Shown here piece by piece: positions 47,081 to 56,389 of a DNA stretch of 64,000 nt. A model generated the notes under the pieces. The model saw only the letters and a program-made list of their open reading frames with translations, searched no databases and was not told the DNA's origin. Numbering within the stretch: position 1 is the stretch's first letter; every line of letters begins with the position of its first letter. The stretch spans positions 124,001 to 188,000 of the forward strand of contig NZ_JOBH01000005.1 of assembly GCF_000717745.1 (NCBI RefSeq). Reading direction: 5' to 3'. The position numbers and the translations under genes are program-made. Origin of the DNA: Streptomyces violens (GTDB lineage Bacteria > Actinomycetota > Actinomycetes > Streptomycetales > Streptomycetaceae).

Positions 47081-48901
47081 TCAATCGCCGGACGGGCTGG
47101 ACTTTGGGACCTTCGGTACCGGGACGAACGGGAGATTCAGGGCCGCGAACGCCTTTTCCGGGACTGCCGGGCTGTGTGGCTGCACCGGTGTCAGGCGTTG
47201 GTATGGGTGGCCGGGGGCCGGGCGGGGGTCCTGTTCGCCCTTGTTCGGCCAGAGGGACATCGCGCGTTCGGCCTGGGCAGTGATCGTGAGGGACGGGTTG
47301 ACGCCGAGGTTCGCGGAGACCGCGGAGCCGTCGACGACGGAGATGCCGGGGTGGCCGTACAGGCGGTGGTACGGGTCGATGACGCCGTGGTCCGCGTCCT
47401 CGCCGATCGGGCAGCCGCCGAGGAAGTGCGCGGTCAGCGGGGTGCCCATCAGCTCGCCGACGTTGCTGCCGGGGAAGCCGTTGATGTCCTCGGCGATCAG
47501 CGTGGCGGCCTGGGCGGCGGCCGGTATCTGTGCCGGGTTGGGCGCGCCGTGGCCCTGCCGCGCGGTCAGCAGGCCCTTTCCGATGCCGCCCGGCTTCCGG
47601 TACGTGGTCAGGGAGTTGTCCAGGGACTGCATGACCAGGCCGATGATGGTCCGCTCCGACCAGCGGCGGTTGGAGAGGGAGCGGAGCGAGAGCACGGGGT
47701 GGCGCGCCGACTTGGCGAGGAAGCCGAGGACGCGGGCCGCGGCGCCGTCCCGTACCGGGACCTGGAAGAGGGACAGGCCGCCCATCGCGTTGGAGCCCTT
47801 GCCGTAGCGGACCGGTTCGATGTGGGTGTCGGCGTCCGGGTGGATGGAGGACGTGATCGCCACGCCGCGGGTGAAGTCGACCTTCTTCTCGCCGGTCTTC
47901 TTGCGGTAGCGGCGGTTGTCGGTGAGGGCGCCCACCAGGGCCTCGGAGTTGGTACGGGTCAGCTCGCCCAGCTTGGGCGAGAGGTGCGGCAGCAGACCGG
48001 TGTCCTTCATCTTGTGGAGGAGGGTCTGGGTGCCGTACGTGCCGGCGGCGATCACGACCCGGCGGGCGGTGAAGGTGCGGCCCTTGCCCTTGCGCTTGTC
48101 GTCGGTGGGCAGGGTGCGGACCGCGAAGCCGCCGCGGGAGTCCTCGGTGAGGGCGACGACGGAGGTCATCGGGTGGATGACCGCGCCGGCCCGCTCGGCG
48201 AGGTAGAGGTAGTTCTCGGTGAGGGTGTTCTTCGCGCCGTGCCGGCAGCCGGTCATGCACTCGCCGCACTCGGAACACGCCCTGCGGGACGGGCCCGCGC
48301 CGCCGAAGTACGGGTCGGGCACCTCGCCGCCGGGCGCCGCCTTCGTCGCGCCGTCGGCGTCCTTGCCGTCGCCGAAGAAGACGCCGACCGGCGCCATGTG
48401 GAAGGTGTCGCCCACGCCCATCTTCTCGGCGGCAGCCTTGAGGTGGACGTCGGAGGGGGTCAGGGTCGGGTTCAGTCGTACGCCGAGCATGCGCTGGGCC
48501 TGGTCGTAGTACGGCTTGAGCTCGTCCTGCCAGTCGGTGATGTGGCCCCACTGCTGGTCGTCGAAGAACTGCTTCGGGGGGACGTAGAGGGTGTTGGCGT
48601 AGTTGAGCGAGCCGCCGCCGACTCCAGCGCCTGCCAGGACCATGACATTTCCGAGCAGGTGGACGCGCTGGATGCCGTAACAGCCCAGGGCCGGGGCCCA
48701 GAGGTAGTTGCGGATGTCCCAGGAGTTCTTGGGCAGCGTCTCGCGGGTGAAGCGGCGGCCGGCTTCCAGAACGCCGACGCGGTAGCCCTTCTCGGTGAGA
48801 CGGAGGGCGGATACGGAGCCGCCGAAGCCGGAGCCTATGACCAGTACGTCGTAGTCGTAGGCCGGCTGCTCCTGGTTTTGGGCAGAGTTCTCCCCTGGCA
48901 T
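47081..48901 (-). CDS. GMC family FAD-dependent oxidoreductase (cholesterol oxidase-like)
   Basis: 606 residues from ATG 48901, five bases after GGAG. The FAD-binding dinucleotide fold is at the start (YDVLVIGSGFGGSVSALRL), with AGAGVGGGSLNYANTLYVPP as the second flavin motif. A Cys-rich segment CSECGECMTGC (about 215), IAAGTYGTQTLLHK and the C-terminal HFLGGCPIGEDADHG and GVNPSLTITAQAERAM complete the fold and give the catalytic His/Asn. The Cys cluster is typical of ChoD-like GMC oxidases rather than of secreted cholesterol oxidases. There is no signal peptide. It probably oxidises a sterol or other alcohol. The neighbour succinic semialdehyde dehydrogenase lies 38 bp upstream in the same direction, so the two are likely cotranscribed. 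Confidence 0.87.
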   Translation of the reverse strand: MPGENSAQNQEQPAYDYDVLVIGSGFGGSVSALRLTEKGYRVGVLEAGRRFTRETLPKNSWDIRNYLWAPALGCYGIQRVHLLGNVMVLAGAGVGGGSLNYANTLYVPPKQFFDDQQWGHITDWQDELKPYYDQAQRMLGVRLNPTLTPSDVHLKAAAEKMGVGDTFHMAPVGVFFGDGKDADGATKAAPGGEVPDPYFGGAGPSRRACSECGECMTGCRHGAKNTLTENYLYLAERAGAVIHPMTSVVALTEDSRGGFAVRTLPTDDKRKGKGRTFTARRVVIAAGTYGTQTLLHKMKDTGLLPHLSPKLGELTRTNSEALVGALTDNRRYRKKTGEKKVDFTRGVAITSSIHPDADTHIEPVRYGKGSNAMGGLSLFQVPVRDGAAARVLGFLAKSARHPVLSLRSLSNRRWSERTIIGLVMQSLDNSLTTYRKPGGIGKGLLTARQGHGAPNPAQIPAAAQAATLIAEDINGFPGSNVGELMGTPLTAHFLGGCPIGEDADHGVIDPYHRLYGHPGISVVDGSAVSANLGVNPSLTITAQAERAMSLWPNKGEQDPRPAPGHPYQRLTPVQPHSPAVPEKAFAALNLPFVPVPKVPKSSPSGD

Positions 48902-48939
48902 CGGCGCTCCTTGAAAGTGTGCGGGTCGGGGCTGGGGGG

Positions 48940-50562
48940 TCAGCGGAGGCGAATGGCCTTCATGGCCTTGAGGCTGAGGGACATGAAGGCGGCGTACTTT
49001 TCGTCGTCCATGCCGAAGGACGGGGCCAGGGGCATGATGCGCTGGTGGGCGACGGTCTGGGCCTCGGTGTACTTGAGGATGCCCTCGGAGCCGTGGCGGC
49101 GGCCGAGGCCGGAGTCGCCCATGCCGCCCATCGGGGACTGGACGCTGCCGTAGCCCGCCGCGTAGGACTCGTTGACGTTGACGGTGCCGGTGTTCAGCCG
49201 GGCGGCGATCTTGCGGCCGCGGCGGCCGTCCTTGGTCCAGACGCTGGAGTTCAGGCCGTAGGGGGTGGCGTTGGCGAGGGCGATCGCTTCGTCCTCGTCG
49301 CTGAAGCGGTAGATCGAGACGACCGGGCCGAAGGTCTCCTCGTTGCAGACGGCCATCGGGGCCTGGACGCCGTCGAGGATGGTGGGCTCGTAGAAGAGCG
49401 GGCCGATGTCGGGGCGCGGCTTGCCGCCCGCGAGCAGCTTGGCGCCCTTGGCGACGGCCTCCTCGACGTGCCGGGTGACGGTCTCGAGCTGGCGCTCGCC
49501 GACGAGGGAGCCCATGTCGGCGCCGTACGCGAGGGCGTTGCCCAGCCGCATGGCCTTCGTACGGGCCGCGAAGCGCCCGGCGAACTCGTCGGCGATCGAC
49601 TCGTGGACGTACAGCCGCTCGATGGAGATGCAGAGCTGGCCCGCGGAGGAGAAGCAGCCGCGGACGGCGCCGGCGGCGGCCTTGTCGATGTCCGCGTCGT
49701 GCAGCACCAACATGGCGTTCTTTCCGCCCAGTTCGAGCGAGCAGCCGACGAGGCGGGCCGCCGCGCCCTGGGCGACCTCGCGGCCGGTGCGGGTGGAGCC
49801 GGTGAAGGAGACGTAGTCGGCGTGCTTGACGACCTCGGGGCCGACGACCGGGCCGTCGCCGATCACGACCTGCCAGACCTCCGGCGGCAGGCCCGCCTCG
49901 ATGAGCTGCTCGCGCGCCCACAGGGCGGTCAGCGCGGTCTCGGTGTCGGGCTTCATGACGACGGCGTTGCCCGCGACGAAGGCGGGAAGCGCGTCGCCGA
50001 CGGAGAGCTCGAAGGGGTAGTTCCAGGGGGCGATCTGGCCCACCACGCCCTTGGGCTTGCGGAGTTCGGTGACCTTGGTGAGGGTCGGCACGACGCCGGT
50101 GTGGCCCTTGGGCTTCAGGTATGCGGGGGCCTTGCGGCCGTAGTGGCGGGCGGCGACGGCGACCGCCTGGATCTCCTCGTGGGCGTGCAGCCGGGCCTTG
50201 CCGGTCTCCAGCTGGATGAGGTCCAGCACCTCGGCCTGGCGCTGCAGTACCAGGTCGTGGAAGCGGAGCAGGACCGCGGCGCGCTTGCGTACCGGGGTGG
50301 CCGCCCACTGGCGCTGGGCCACGCGGGCCCGCTCGAAGGCCTCCGCGACGTCCTCGGGGGTGGATTCGGGCAGCTCGGCGAGGACCTCGCCGGTGAACGG
50401 CGTGTGGTTCGCCGTACTGCCGCTGCCGACCACGCCACGGGTGAGGCGGGCGACCAGGTCCTTGGTGACCACGTCGGCGGCGGTGCGGCTGCCCGCGGCG
50501 GCGGAGGCGACCGGGTTGCCGTCGGCGGGGGCGGTCTGTGCGGTGTCCAGCGAGTCCGTCAT
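48940..50562 (-). CDS. succinic semialdehyde dehydrogenase (NAD(P)+)
   Basis: 540 residues. Aldehyde dehydrogenase superfamily: cofactor-binding VVGQIAPWNYPFELSVGDAL and VVMKPDTETALTALWA, FTGSTRTGREVAQGAA, the general base Glu in LVGCSLELGGKNAMLVL (about 265) and the catalytic Cys in GCFSSAGQLCISIERLYVHE (about 300), then EETFGPVVSIYRFSDEDEAI. The N-terminal 50 residues are a low-complexity extension. The SSADH branch is inferred from overall motifs (GabD2-like); other aldehydes are possible. It leads the two-gene unit with the GMC oxidase and could remove the aldehyde formed by it. Confidence 0.83.
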   Translation of the reverse strand: MTDSLDTAQTAPADGNPVASAAAGSRTAADVVTKDLVARLTRGVVGSGSTANHTPFTGEVLAELPESTPEDVAEAFERARVAQRQWAATPVRKRAAVLLRFHDLVLQRQAEVLDLIQLETGKARLHAHEEIQAVAVAARHYGRKAPAYLKPKGHTGVVPTLTKVTELRKPKGVVGQIAPWNYPFELSVGDALPAFVAGNAVVMKPDTETALTALWAREQLIEAGLPPEVWQVVIGDGPVVGPEVVKHADYVSFTGSTRTGREVAQGAAARLVGCSLELGGKNAMLVLHDADIDKAAAGAVRGCFSSAGQLCISIERLYVHESIADEFAGRFAARTKAMRLGNALAYGADMGSLVGERQLETVTRHVEEAVAKGAKLLAGGKPRPDIGPLFYEPTILDGVQAPMAVCNEETFGPVVSIYRFSDEDEAIALANATPYGLNSSVWTKDGRRGRKIAARLNTGTVNVNESYAAGYGSVQSPMGGMGDSGLGRRHGSEGILKYTEAQTVAHQRIMPLAPSFGMDDEKYAAFMSLSLKAMKAIRLR

Positions 50563-50701
50563 GGCGCCGAGCGTATGCCTCCCGACACGCTTTGTGTACC
50601 CGGGAGTAATGAGTTTTCACCGGCTGCCCACAATTACGCCAGTGATCACTGGCCAGGACGCTGCTGTACAGCGGTTTCGTCCAGCGGCGACCGGCGGACG
50701 A

Positions 50702-52342
50702 TCAGCCGGTCAAGGGCGGACGAAGCGCCCGGAAGGTGGCCAGCGCGGTGTCGAAGTGTCGTTTCGCCACGGTCCGGTCGCCGGCCGGCGCGGAGATCCA
50801 CACGTCGTACATCCGGCCCCCCTCGTCCCAGCTCAGGTCGTACGTGCGGCGCGGGCCGCCGTCCTCGGGCCCGCCGTCCCAGGTGAACTGCCACAGCGCG
50901 GCGCGATGGCCGCCGTGGGTGGTGGCGGTGACCTTGCCGTCCCGGTAACCCCGGTAATTCTGCGGGCCGTTGATGTGCGCGTCGCGCATCGTGCCCAGCG
51001 GTCCGCCCTGCTGCGGCGGCTGCACGTGAATGCCCAGCCGGAACCGGCGGCCGACGGAGTAGTAGTACACCCGCGGCTTCTCGTAGGAGCGCGTGAACCC
51101 GTCCGGTACGGCGAGCGCGAAGCCCTGCGGGTCGCGGACGGTGGTGTACCCGGCCGGGACGGTGGGCGCAGGGGTGGCCGTACCGCCCTGGCCTGGACTT
51201 TTGGACGCCGTCGGGGTCGGGCTCGGGGAGCGCGTGGCGGGCGCCCTGCCGTCGTCCGCGCCCCGCCCGTTCAGTACCAGCGCGGCGATCCCGGCGCCCG
51301 CGGCGGCCAGTGCCAGCGCGGCGGTCACCGCGAGCAGTACGTTGCGCACGTTCCGGGTGCGTCCGGTGTGCGGACGCGCGGCGGCCGCCAGCGCCCGGCC
51401 GTCGAACGCGTCCCGGAGCGGCGCGGGCTGCCGGGCGGGCCCGGTCAGTAAGGGCGGCCGCTCCTCGGCGGTGAGCGCGCCGCCCGGCTCCGGCATCCGG
51501 CCGGTCTGGAGGTAGCCGCGCAGCAGCCGCTCGGTGGCCGCGACGGTCAGCCGGCGCTCCGTGTCCCGCCGCAGCAGCCCGGCGACGACCGTGTGCAGCG
51601 GCCCGGCCGCCTCGGGGATGCGGATGTCGTCGGAGACGACGGCGTGCAGCACACCGCCGATGGAGTCGCGGTGGAAGGGCGTCTCGCCACCGCTCAGTAC
51701 CGCGCACAGCAGCACCCCGAGGGACCACAGGTCGCCCTCGGGCCCCGTCCCGCGGCCCGCCATCCGCTCGGGCGCGGTGTACTCGGGCGAGCCCACGAAC
51801 GCGCCGCTCTCGGTGAGCGTCGTGGCACCCGGCACCTGCGCGATGCCGAAATCGGTGAGAACCACCCGGCCCGTGCCCGCCTCCAGCAGGACGTTGGCGG
51901 GCTTGATGTCGCGGTGCAGGACGCCTCTGGCGTGCGCCACGCGCAGCGCGCCGAGCAGCGCGACGCCGATCCGGGCCGCCTCGCGCGGGGCCAGCGGTCC
52001 CCCGCTCGCCAGCCGGTCGGCCAGCGAACCGCCGTCCACCAGCTCCATGACCAGCCACGGGCGCTCGTCCTGCATGACCACGTCGTGCACGACGATCACG
52101 TTCGGATGCTTGATCTGCGCGACCGTACGGGCCTCACGCAGCATCCGGTCGCGCTGTACGGAGGTGTCCGCGTCGTCCCGGTCGTCGTCGAGGTTCAGCT
52201 CCTTCACCGCGACCTGCCGGCCCAGCAGTTCGTCGGTGGCCCGCCAGACCGTGCCCATGCCGCCGCGGCCCAGCCTCCCGTCCAGCCGGTACCGGCCGGC
52301 GATCAAGCGGCCGTGTCCCCCGAAGCTCCCCATGGAGGCCAT
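50702..52342 (-). CDS. Ser/Thr protein kinase with extracellular C-terminal domain
   Basis: 546 residues from ATG 52342; ATG 52333 sits seven bases after CAAGAT and may be the leaderless start. Complete kinase domain (15-275): LGRGGMGTVW, VAVKEL, VLHRDIKPANVLL, VLTDFGIAQVP, TTLTESGAFVGSPEYTAPER. A linker with TGRMPEPGGALTAEERP is followed by one membrane helix (NVLLAVTAALALAAAGAGIA, about 335-355), a Ser/Thr/Pro spacer and an outer domain (390-546; GYTTVRDPQGFALAVPDGFT, AALWQFTWDGG, VWISAPAGD). That domain is related by eye to the one in the kinase at 34231. No PASTA or NHL repeats. Substrate unknown. Confidence 0.93.
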   Translation of the reverse strand: MASMGSFGGHGRLIAGRYRLDGRLGRGGMGTVWRATDELLGRQVAVKELNLDDDRDDADTSVQRDRMLREARTVAQIKHPNVIVVHDVVMQDERPWLVMELVDGGSLADRLASGGPLAPREAARIGVALLGALRVAHARGVLHRDIKPANVLLEAGTGRVVLTDFGIAQVPGATTLTESGAFVGSPEYTAPERMAGRGTGPEGDLWSLGVLLCAVLSGGETPFHRDSIGGVLHAVVSDDIRIPEAAGPLHTVVAGLLRRDTERRLTVAATERLLRGYLQTGRMPEPGGALTAEERPPLLTGPARQPAPLRDAFDGRALAAAARPHTGRTRNVRNVLLAVTAALALAAAGAGIAALVLNGRGADDGRAPATRSPSPTPTASKSPGQGGTATPAPTVPAGYTTVRDPQGFALAVPDGFTRSYEKPRVYYYSVGRRFRLGIHVQPPQQGGPLGTMRDAHINGPQNYRGYRDGKVTATTHGGHRAALWQFTWDGGPEDGGPRRTYDLSWDEGGRMYDVWISAPAGDRTVAKRHFDTALATFRALRPPLTG

Positions 52343-52451
52343 CTTGCCCCACGGTCACCGAAGCGGAAGGAGCGGGCAGGCGCCTTCGCCCCGGTGGCCG
52401 CACGGCCTCTCCCCCTGTTGCCGCACGGGGCCGAAGTGATCAACTGTCGGC

Positions 52452-52922
52452 ATGGAGGCAGTTGTTACCAGCGTGGTGGCCGTGGTCGGCACGCTCCTCG
52501 GGGCCGGGATAACCCACTTCTTCCAGCGACAGGAGACCGAGCGCAGCCACGCCCTCGCGCGCGACGAGAAGCTGCGGCAGGAACGCATCGACGCCTACTG
52601 CGCGTTCGCGGGCACGCTGCTGGACTACCGCCGCGTGCTGGTCCACCGGTGGTTCGTCCTGCACGACGAGGACCGCTGCGACGAGGACAGCCCCGAACTG
52701 CGCGAGGAGCAGTACAAGACGCGGTACGCCGCGCACGAGGCGATGTTCCGCGCACAGCTCGTCAGCGACGACGCCGAGGTGGTGGAGCTGACCGAACGGC
52801 TGCTGGCGGATGTGACGCAATTGCACTGGGTGGACGACCGGGACGAGCTCACCGAACTCCGCGCCCGCACCCGCCAGGAGATCCGCGACTTCGTCACGGC
52901 GGTCGCGCGACGGGTGCGCTGA
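52452..52922 (+). CDS. hypothetical membrane-anchored protein
   Basis: 156 residues. One N-terminal hydrophobic helix (VVTSVVAVVGTLLGAGITHF) and then a basic-acidic, helix-rich cytoplasmic body (FQRQETERSHALARDEKLRQ, ERIDAYCAFAGTLLDYRRVL, EEQYKTRYAAHEAMFRAQLV). The pattern of a membrane helix followed by a long charged coiled coil is common in small actinobacterial proteins of unknown role. It is divergent from the kinase gene, with starts 109 bp apart; it could be a partner. AACTGT lies four bases before the ATG, so a leaderless transcript is possible. Confidence 0.78.
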   Translation: MEAVVTSVVAVVGTLLGAGITHFFQRQETERSHALARDEKLRQERIDAYCAFAGTLLDYRRVLVHRWFVLHDEDRCDEDSPELREEQYKTRYAAHEAMFRAQLVSDDAEVVELTERLLADVTQLHWVDDRDELTELRARTRQEIRDFVTAVARRVR

Positions 52923-53008
52923 AGGATGCCGCGGCGGGCCCGCGGGGCCCCGGGGCACGCGACACACAGGCGTGGAACCTCCGTACCTGCGCACGCCGTC
53001 CTTGAACA

Positions 53009-54106
53009 ATGACAGTGGACGGCGGGCATACCGCAGTACGGGTGCCCGCAATGCGAGAACGCGGCGCGGAGCGGTGGCGCGCGGCGGATCGGGGGTCGGT
53101 CATGGTGATGCAGGACGGCGGGCTGCTCGATGTGCGGCCGGGCGCCGACCCCGGCCGGGCGACGCCCGAACACAGCGGCGCCTACCTCGCGACCGGACTG
53201 GCCCTCGGGCTGTACGCGGGCGCCCTCGTCGCCTGGGTCGTGACCGGCGTGGCCGACGCCCGGGTGGGCCCGCTGGACTTCGTCGAGGGGCTCTTCAACC
53301 CGCTGGCCGGCCCCGTGGGCGCGCTGGGGCCGCAGGAATGGGCGCTCGCGGTGGCACTGGCGGCGGTGGCCGGCGCGGCGCTCGCGCAGCGCACCCTCGC
53401 CCGCCCGGCCGCCCTGCTGCTCGCCTGCCTGGTGCTCGCCCGCTCACTGCGCGAGGGCGTCGGACTGCTGCACCCCGGCTACCGCTCCGCGTACAGCTTC
53501 GAGGCGATGGGCGGCTGGACGCTGGCCACGCACGTGCTCGGGCTGCTGGCCGGGGCGGTCGTACTGTGCGTCCTGCTGCCCGCGCGCACGGAGCCGGGAC
53601 CGGCCGCCGGGGCCTGGTGGCGCGGGCGGCTCTCGCGGATCTGCGGGGTGCTGTTCGTGCTGGCCGGGCTGGTCCAGGCGGCCTGGACGGTGCGGCTGCT
53701 GACCGACGGCACGGAGGGAGCCGGGGAGTGGCTGGCGGGCGCCTTGGACGCGGCCGTGCTCCCCTCGGCGGACGCGCCGGTCACCGGGCCCGGATTCGCC
53801 GCGCTCGCCGCGATCACCGGCTGGCTGGTGGTCGGCGGGCTGGCGCTGAGCGGGCGGCGGGACATGCGCGGCGCGCTGCTGGTCTTCGCCGCGGTACAGC
53901 TCTACCTCACGGTGCGGACGGTGGTCGGCTACGCGGTCACCGACGCCTTCAGCGCCGGGACGCGCAGCGCCGAGGGGACGCTGGACCTGGCCACCACCGC
54001 GTACTTACTGGCCGCGATGACCTCCGTACTGGTACTCACCACGGGACGGGCGTTCAGCCCCTGCCCGGGCACCACGCACTCCTGGGCGCGGACCCGGCCG
54101 GAATGA
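53009..54106 (+). CDS. multi-pass membrane protein of unknown function
   Basis: 365 residues from ATG 53009, but in-frame starts at 53051, 53102 and 53108 are equally defensible because none has a strong ribosome binding site. About eight hydrophobic segments are visible, including LATGLALGLYAGALVAWVVT, LAVALAAVAGAALAQRTLAR, ATHVLGLLAGAVVLCVLLPA, ICGVLFVLAGLVQAAWTVRL and AALAAITGWLVVGGLALSGR. No motif or family is recognised. The stop is 259 bp before the response regulator gene; a GC hairpin lies between (54294-54315). Confidence 0.72.
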   Translation: MTVDGGHTAVRVPAMRERGAERWRAADRGSVMVMQDGGLLDVRPGADPGRATPEHSGAYLATGLALGLYAGALVAWVVTGVADARVGPLDFVEGLFNPLAGPVGALGPQEWALAVALAAVAGAALAQRTLARPAALLLACLVLARSLREGVGLLHPGYRSAYSFEAMGGWTLATHVLGLLAGAVVLCVLLPARTEPGPAAGAWWRGRLSRICGVLFVLAGLVQAAWTVRLLTDGTEGAGEWLAGALDAAVLPSADAPVTGPGFAALAAITGWLVVGGLALSGRRDMRGALLVFAAVQLYLTVRTVVGYAVTDAFSAGTRSAEGTLDLATTAYLLAAMTSVLVLTTGRAFSPCPGTTHSWARTRPE

Positions 54107-54293
54107 CGGACGCGGCCCCGGTAGGACGCATTCCGTACGGAAACACCACAGGCGGCCGTCGCGTGTGGGGGTCGCGGCGGCCGCCGGTGTGAGCTGCACC
54201 GCGTGGACGGCTTGTGGCCTCCTCAGTGGTGCAGCATGAGAGCACTCTGCCCGCGGGTGCCGTCCCGCGGCATCCTCCGCAGGTCGCGTGCGG

Positions 54294-54315
54294 ACCCCCG
54301 CCCTCCGGCGGGGGT
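54294..54315. terminator. short GC hairpin upstream of the response regulator
   Basis: ACCCCCGCC (54294-54302) pairs with GGCGGGGGT (54307-54315), four-base loop. It probably insulates the two-component operon from the membrane protein gene. Confidence 0.5.
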
Positions 54316-54365
54316 GGCACCCCGCCGAAGCGGAATCGGTACGGCACGACAGGAAGGGGCGACCG

Positions 54366-55019
54366 GTGATCCGTGTCGCTGTGGTGGACGACGAGCGGCT
54401 GGTGCGGTCCGGGCTGCGGATGATCCTGGGGACGGCGCCGGACGTCGAGATGGTCGCGGACTGCAGCGGCGCGACGGCCGTGGAGACGGTCCGGCGCAGC
54501 GCGGCGGAGGTCGTGCTGCTCGACATCCGGATGCCGGACGTCGACGGTCTGACCGTACTCCGCGGCCTGCGCGCCGCCTCCGAGCCCCCCGCCATCGCCA
54601 TGCTGACCACCTTCGACGCACAGGAGTACCTGACCGCCGCGCTCCGCGAGGGCGCGTCCGGCTTCCTGCTGAAGGACTCCGACCCCGAGCAGCTCATCCG
54701 CGCGGTGCGCACCCTCGCCGCGGGCGGCAGCGTGCTGGACCCGGGCGTCACCCGCGCCGTCATCGGCGGCTATCTGACCGCCGAGACCCAGGCGGCCGCC
54801 GCCGAGGCCGTACGCGCCCTGACACCACGGGAGTCGGAGGTCCTGGCGCTGCTCGGCGAGGGCCTGGGGAACGCGCAGATAGCCGCCCGGATGGGCCTCG
54901 CGCCCAGTACGGTCAAGGACCACGTGAGCGCCCTGCTGGGCAAGCTCGGCGGCATCAACCGGGTACAGGCGGCAATCGTCGCGGACCGCGCGGGGCTGGT
55001 CACGGGAGGTCCCAGATGA
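54366..55019 (+). CDS. LuxR/NarL-family response regulator
   Basis: 217 residues from GTG 54366, after AGGAAGGGG. Receiver domain (1-120): VAVVDDERLVRSGLRMIL, phospho-Asp in VVLLDIRMPDVDGLTVL, ATxM-type AMLTTFDAQEYL and the Lys in FLLKDSDPEQLI. The HTH is LTPRESEVLALLGEGLGNAQ then RMGLAPSTVKDHVSALLGKL. The stop overlaps the kinase start by four bases. It is the DNA-binding partner of the adjacent histidine kinase. The stimulus is unknown. Confidence 0.93.
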   Translation: MIRVAVVDDERLVRSGLRMILGTAPDVEMVADCSGATAVETVRRSAAEVVLLDIRMPDVDGLTVLRGLRAASEPPAIAMLTTFDAQEYLTAALREGASGFLLKDSDPEQLIRAVRTLAAGGSVLDPGVTRAVIGGYLTAETQAAAAEAVRALTPRESEVLALLGEGLGNAQIAARMGLAPSTVKDHVSALLGKLGGINRVQAAIVADRAGLVTGGPR

Positions 55020-56245
55020 CGCCGGCCGCGGGCGCGGAGGCCCCGGTGGAGACAGCTGCGACCGAGACGGCCCCGGCGGCCGGTCCGCCGGTCGGCACCC
55101 GCGCGGCCCGGCTGCGGCACCGCGCCGTCCTCCTCGTCCCCACCCTGCTCGGCATCGCCGACTCCTTCCTCGTCAACGACCTCGACCAGCCGCTGGAGCT
55201 GAGCGTCTCGCTGCTCGCCGCGTTCGCCCTCCTGCTGCGCCGCCGACTCCCGCTGACCGTCTTCCTGGCGACGATGCCGGGCCTGTACATCGGCTACATC
55301 TGGTTCGCACCGATGATCGCCCTGTACACGGTCGCCGCGCTGCGGCCGGGCCGCGCCCGCCTCGGCTGCTGCGCGTTCCTGCTGATCGCCGCGCACTTCT
55401 TCCCGTATCCGATCTCCGACCTGGAGATCACCGCGTACCGCGAGAACACCCTGGTACTGATCGACGCGTCGGTCACCTCGGCCGGGCCGATCGCCCTGGG
55501 CCTGCTGGTGCGCACCCGGCGCGAGCTGGCGGCGCGGGTCGCGGAGCTCACCCGCAGCCTGGAGCGCGAGGACCGGCTGATCGCGGACCGGGTGCTGGCC
55601 ACGGAGCGGGCCCGGCTGGCCCGCGAGATGCACGACGTGGTCGCCCACCAGGTCAGCCTGATCAGCCTGCAGGCCGGGGCGCTGCAGGTGGCCTCGGAGG
55701 ACGCCGCGGCGCGGGACGGTGCACGGACCATCCGGCAGCTGTCGGTACGGACGCTGGAGGAGCTGCGGCACATGGTCGGCATCCTGCGCGCCGCGGGCGG
55801 CGGCCCGCGCGAGGCCCCGGACGACGCGGCGCAGGACCTCGCACCCCAGCCGGACCTGGCCGAACTGCCGCGGCTGATCGAGATGTCGGCGCTGGACGTG
55901 ACGTACGAGAACGGCGTGGACGGGGACGCGCCGACGGACCGGACCGTGGAGCGCGCGGCGTTCCGCACGGTGCAGGAGGCGCTGACCAACGTACGCAAGC
56001 ATGCGCCGGGGGCGCGGGTCCGGGTCCGGGTCGAACAGCCCCGGGCGGCGGACGCGGGACTCCTGGTGGAGGTACGGAACGGCCCACCGGACGCGGGCAC
56101 CGACGCACCCGCGCTGCCCGGCGGCGGACACGGGCTGGTGGGCCTGCGGGAACGGGCGCAGAGCCTGGGCGGCACGCTGGAGGCCCGGCCCACGCGGGAC
56201 GGGGGTTTCGTGGTGCGGGCGGAGTTTCCGCAGAGGGTGGGGTGA
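55016..56245 (+). CDS. sensor histidine kinase (HisKA_3/DesK-like)
   Basis: 409 residues from ATG 55016. Five or so hydrophobic segments (35-185; for example VLLVPTLLGIADSFLV, LSVSLLAAFALLLRRRL, CCAFLLIAAHFFPYPI) form the sensor. The phosphorylation helix is RLAREMHDVVAHQVSLISLQ (His near 208), followed by TIRQLSVRTLEELRHMVGIL. The ATPase domain has VQEALTNVRKHAPGARVRV (N-box) and GGGHGLVGLRERAQSLGGTL (G2). It lacks extra domains. It is coupled to the upstream regulator by the ATGA overlap. Confidence 0.93.
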   Translation: MTPAAGAEAPVETAATETAPAAGPPVGTRAARLRHRAVLLVPTLLGIADSFLVNDLDQPLELSVSLLAAFALLLRRRLPLTVFLATMPGLYIGYIWFAPMIALYTVAALRPGRARLGCCAFLLIAAHFFPYPISDLEITAYRENTLVLIDASVTSAGPIALGLLVRTRRELAARVAELTRSLEREDRLIADRVLATERARLAREMHDVVAHQVSLISLQAGALQVASEDAAARDGARTIRQLSVRTLEELRHMVGILRAAGGGPREAPDDAAQDLAPQPDLAELPRLIEMSALDVTYENGVDGDAPTDRTVERAAFRTVQEALTNVRKHAPGARVRVRVEQPRAADAGLLVEVRNGPPDAGTDAPALPGGGHGLVGLRERAQSLGGTLEARPTRDGGFVVRAEFPQRVG

Positions 56246-56389
56246 GGGAGGCGGGGCGGGCGGCGGGCGTTGTCAGACCCTCCCGCTACTGTGTTGAGAA
56301 GGGGACCTCGCAACCCCCCATTGGGGGAGAAAAGCGGGGGAAACGGTACGGCGGAAGGCGGCGAGGGGGCTAGCGGCGAAGCGGCTGGG

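Noticed and set aside
54131..54142. Perfect palindrome TTCCGTACGGAA between the membrane protein and response regulator genes
   Set aside because: Only 12 bp and without the central spacer of the IclR-like site at 41644; expected by chance at this GC in a window of this size with GTAC-rich sequence.
56270..56292. TTGTCAGAC-N8-TACTGT resembling a PafBC-type promoter
   Set aside because: Two mismatches in the conserved GTG part, and it lies between convergent genes with no rightward gene for 900 bp.
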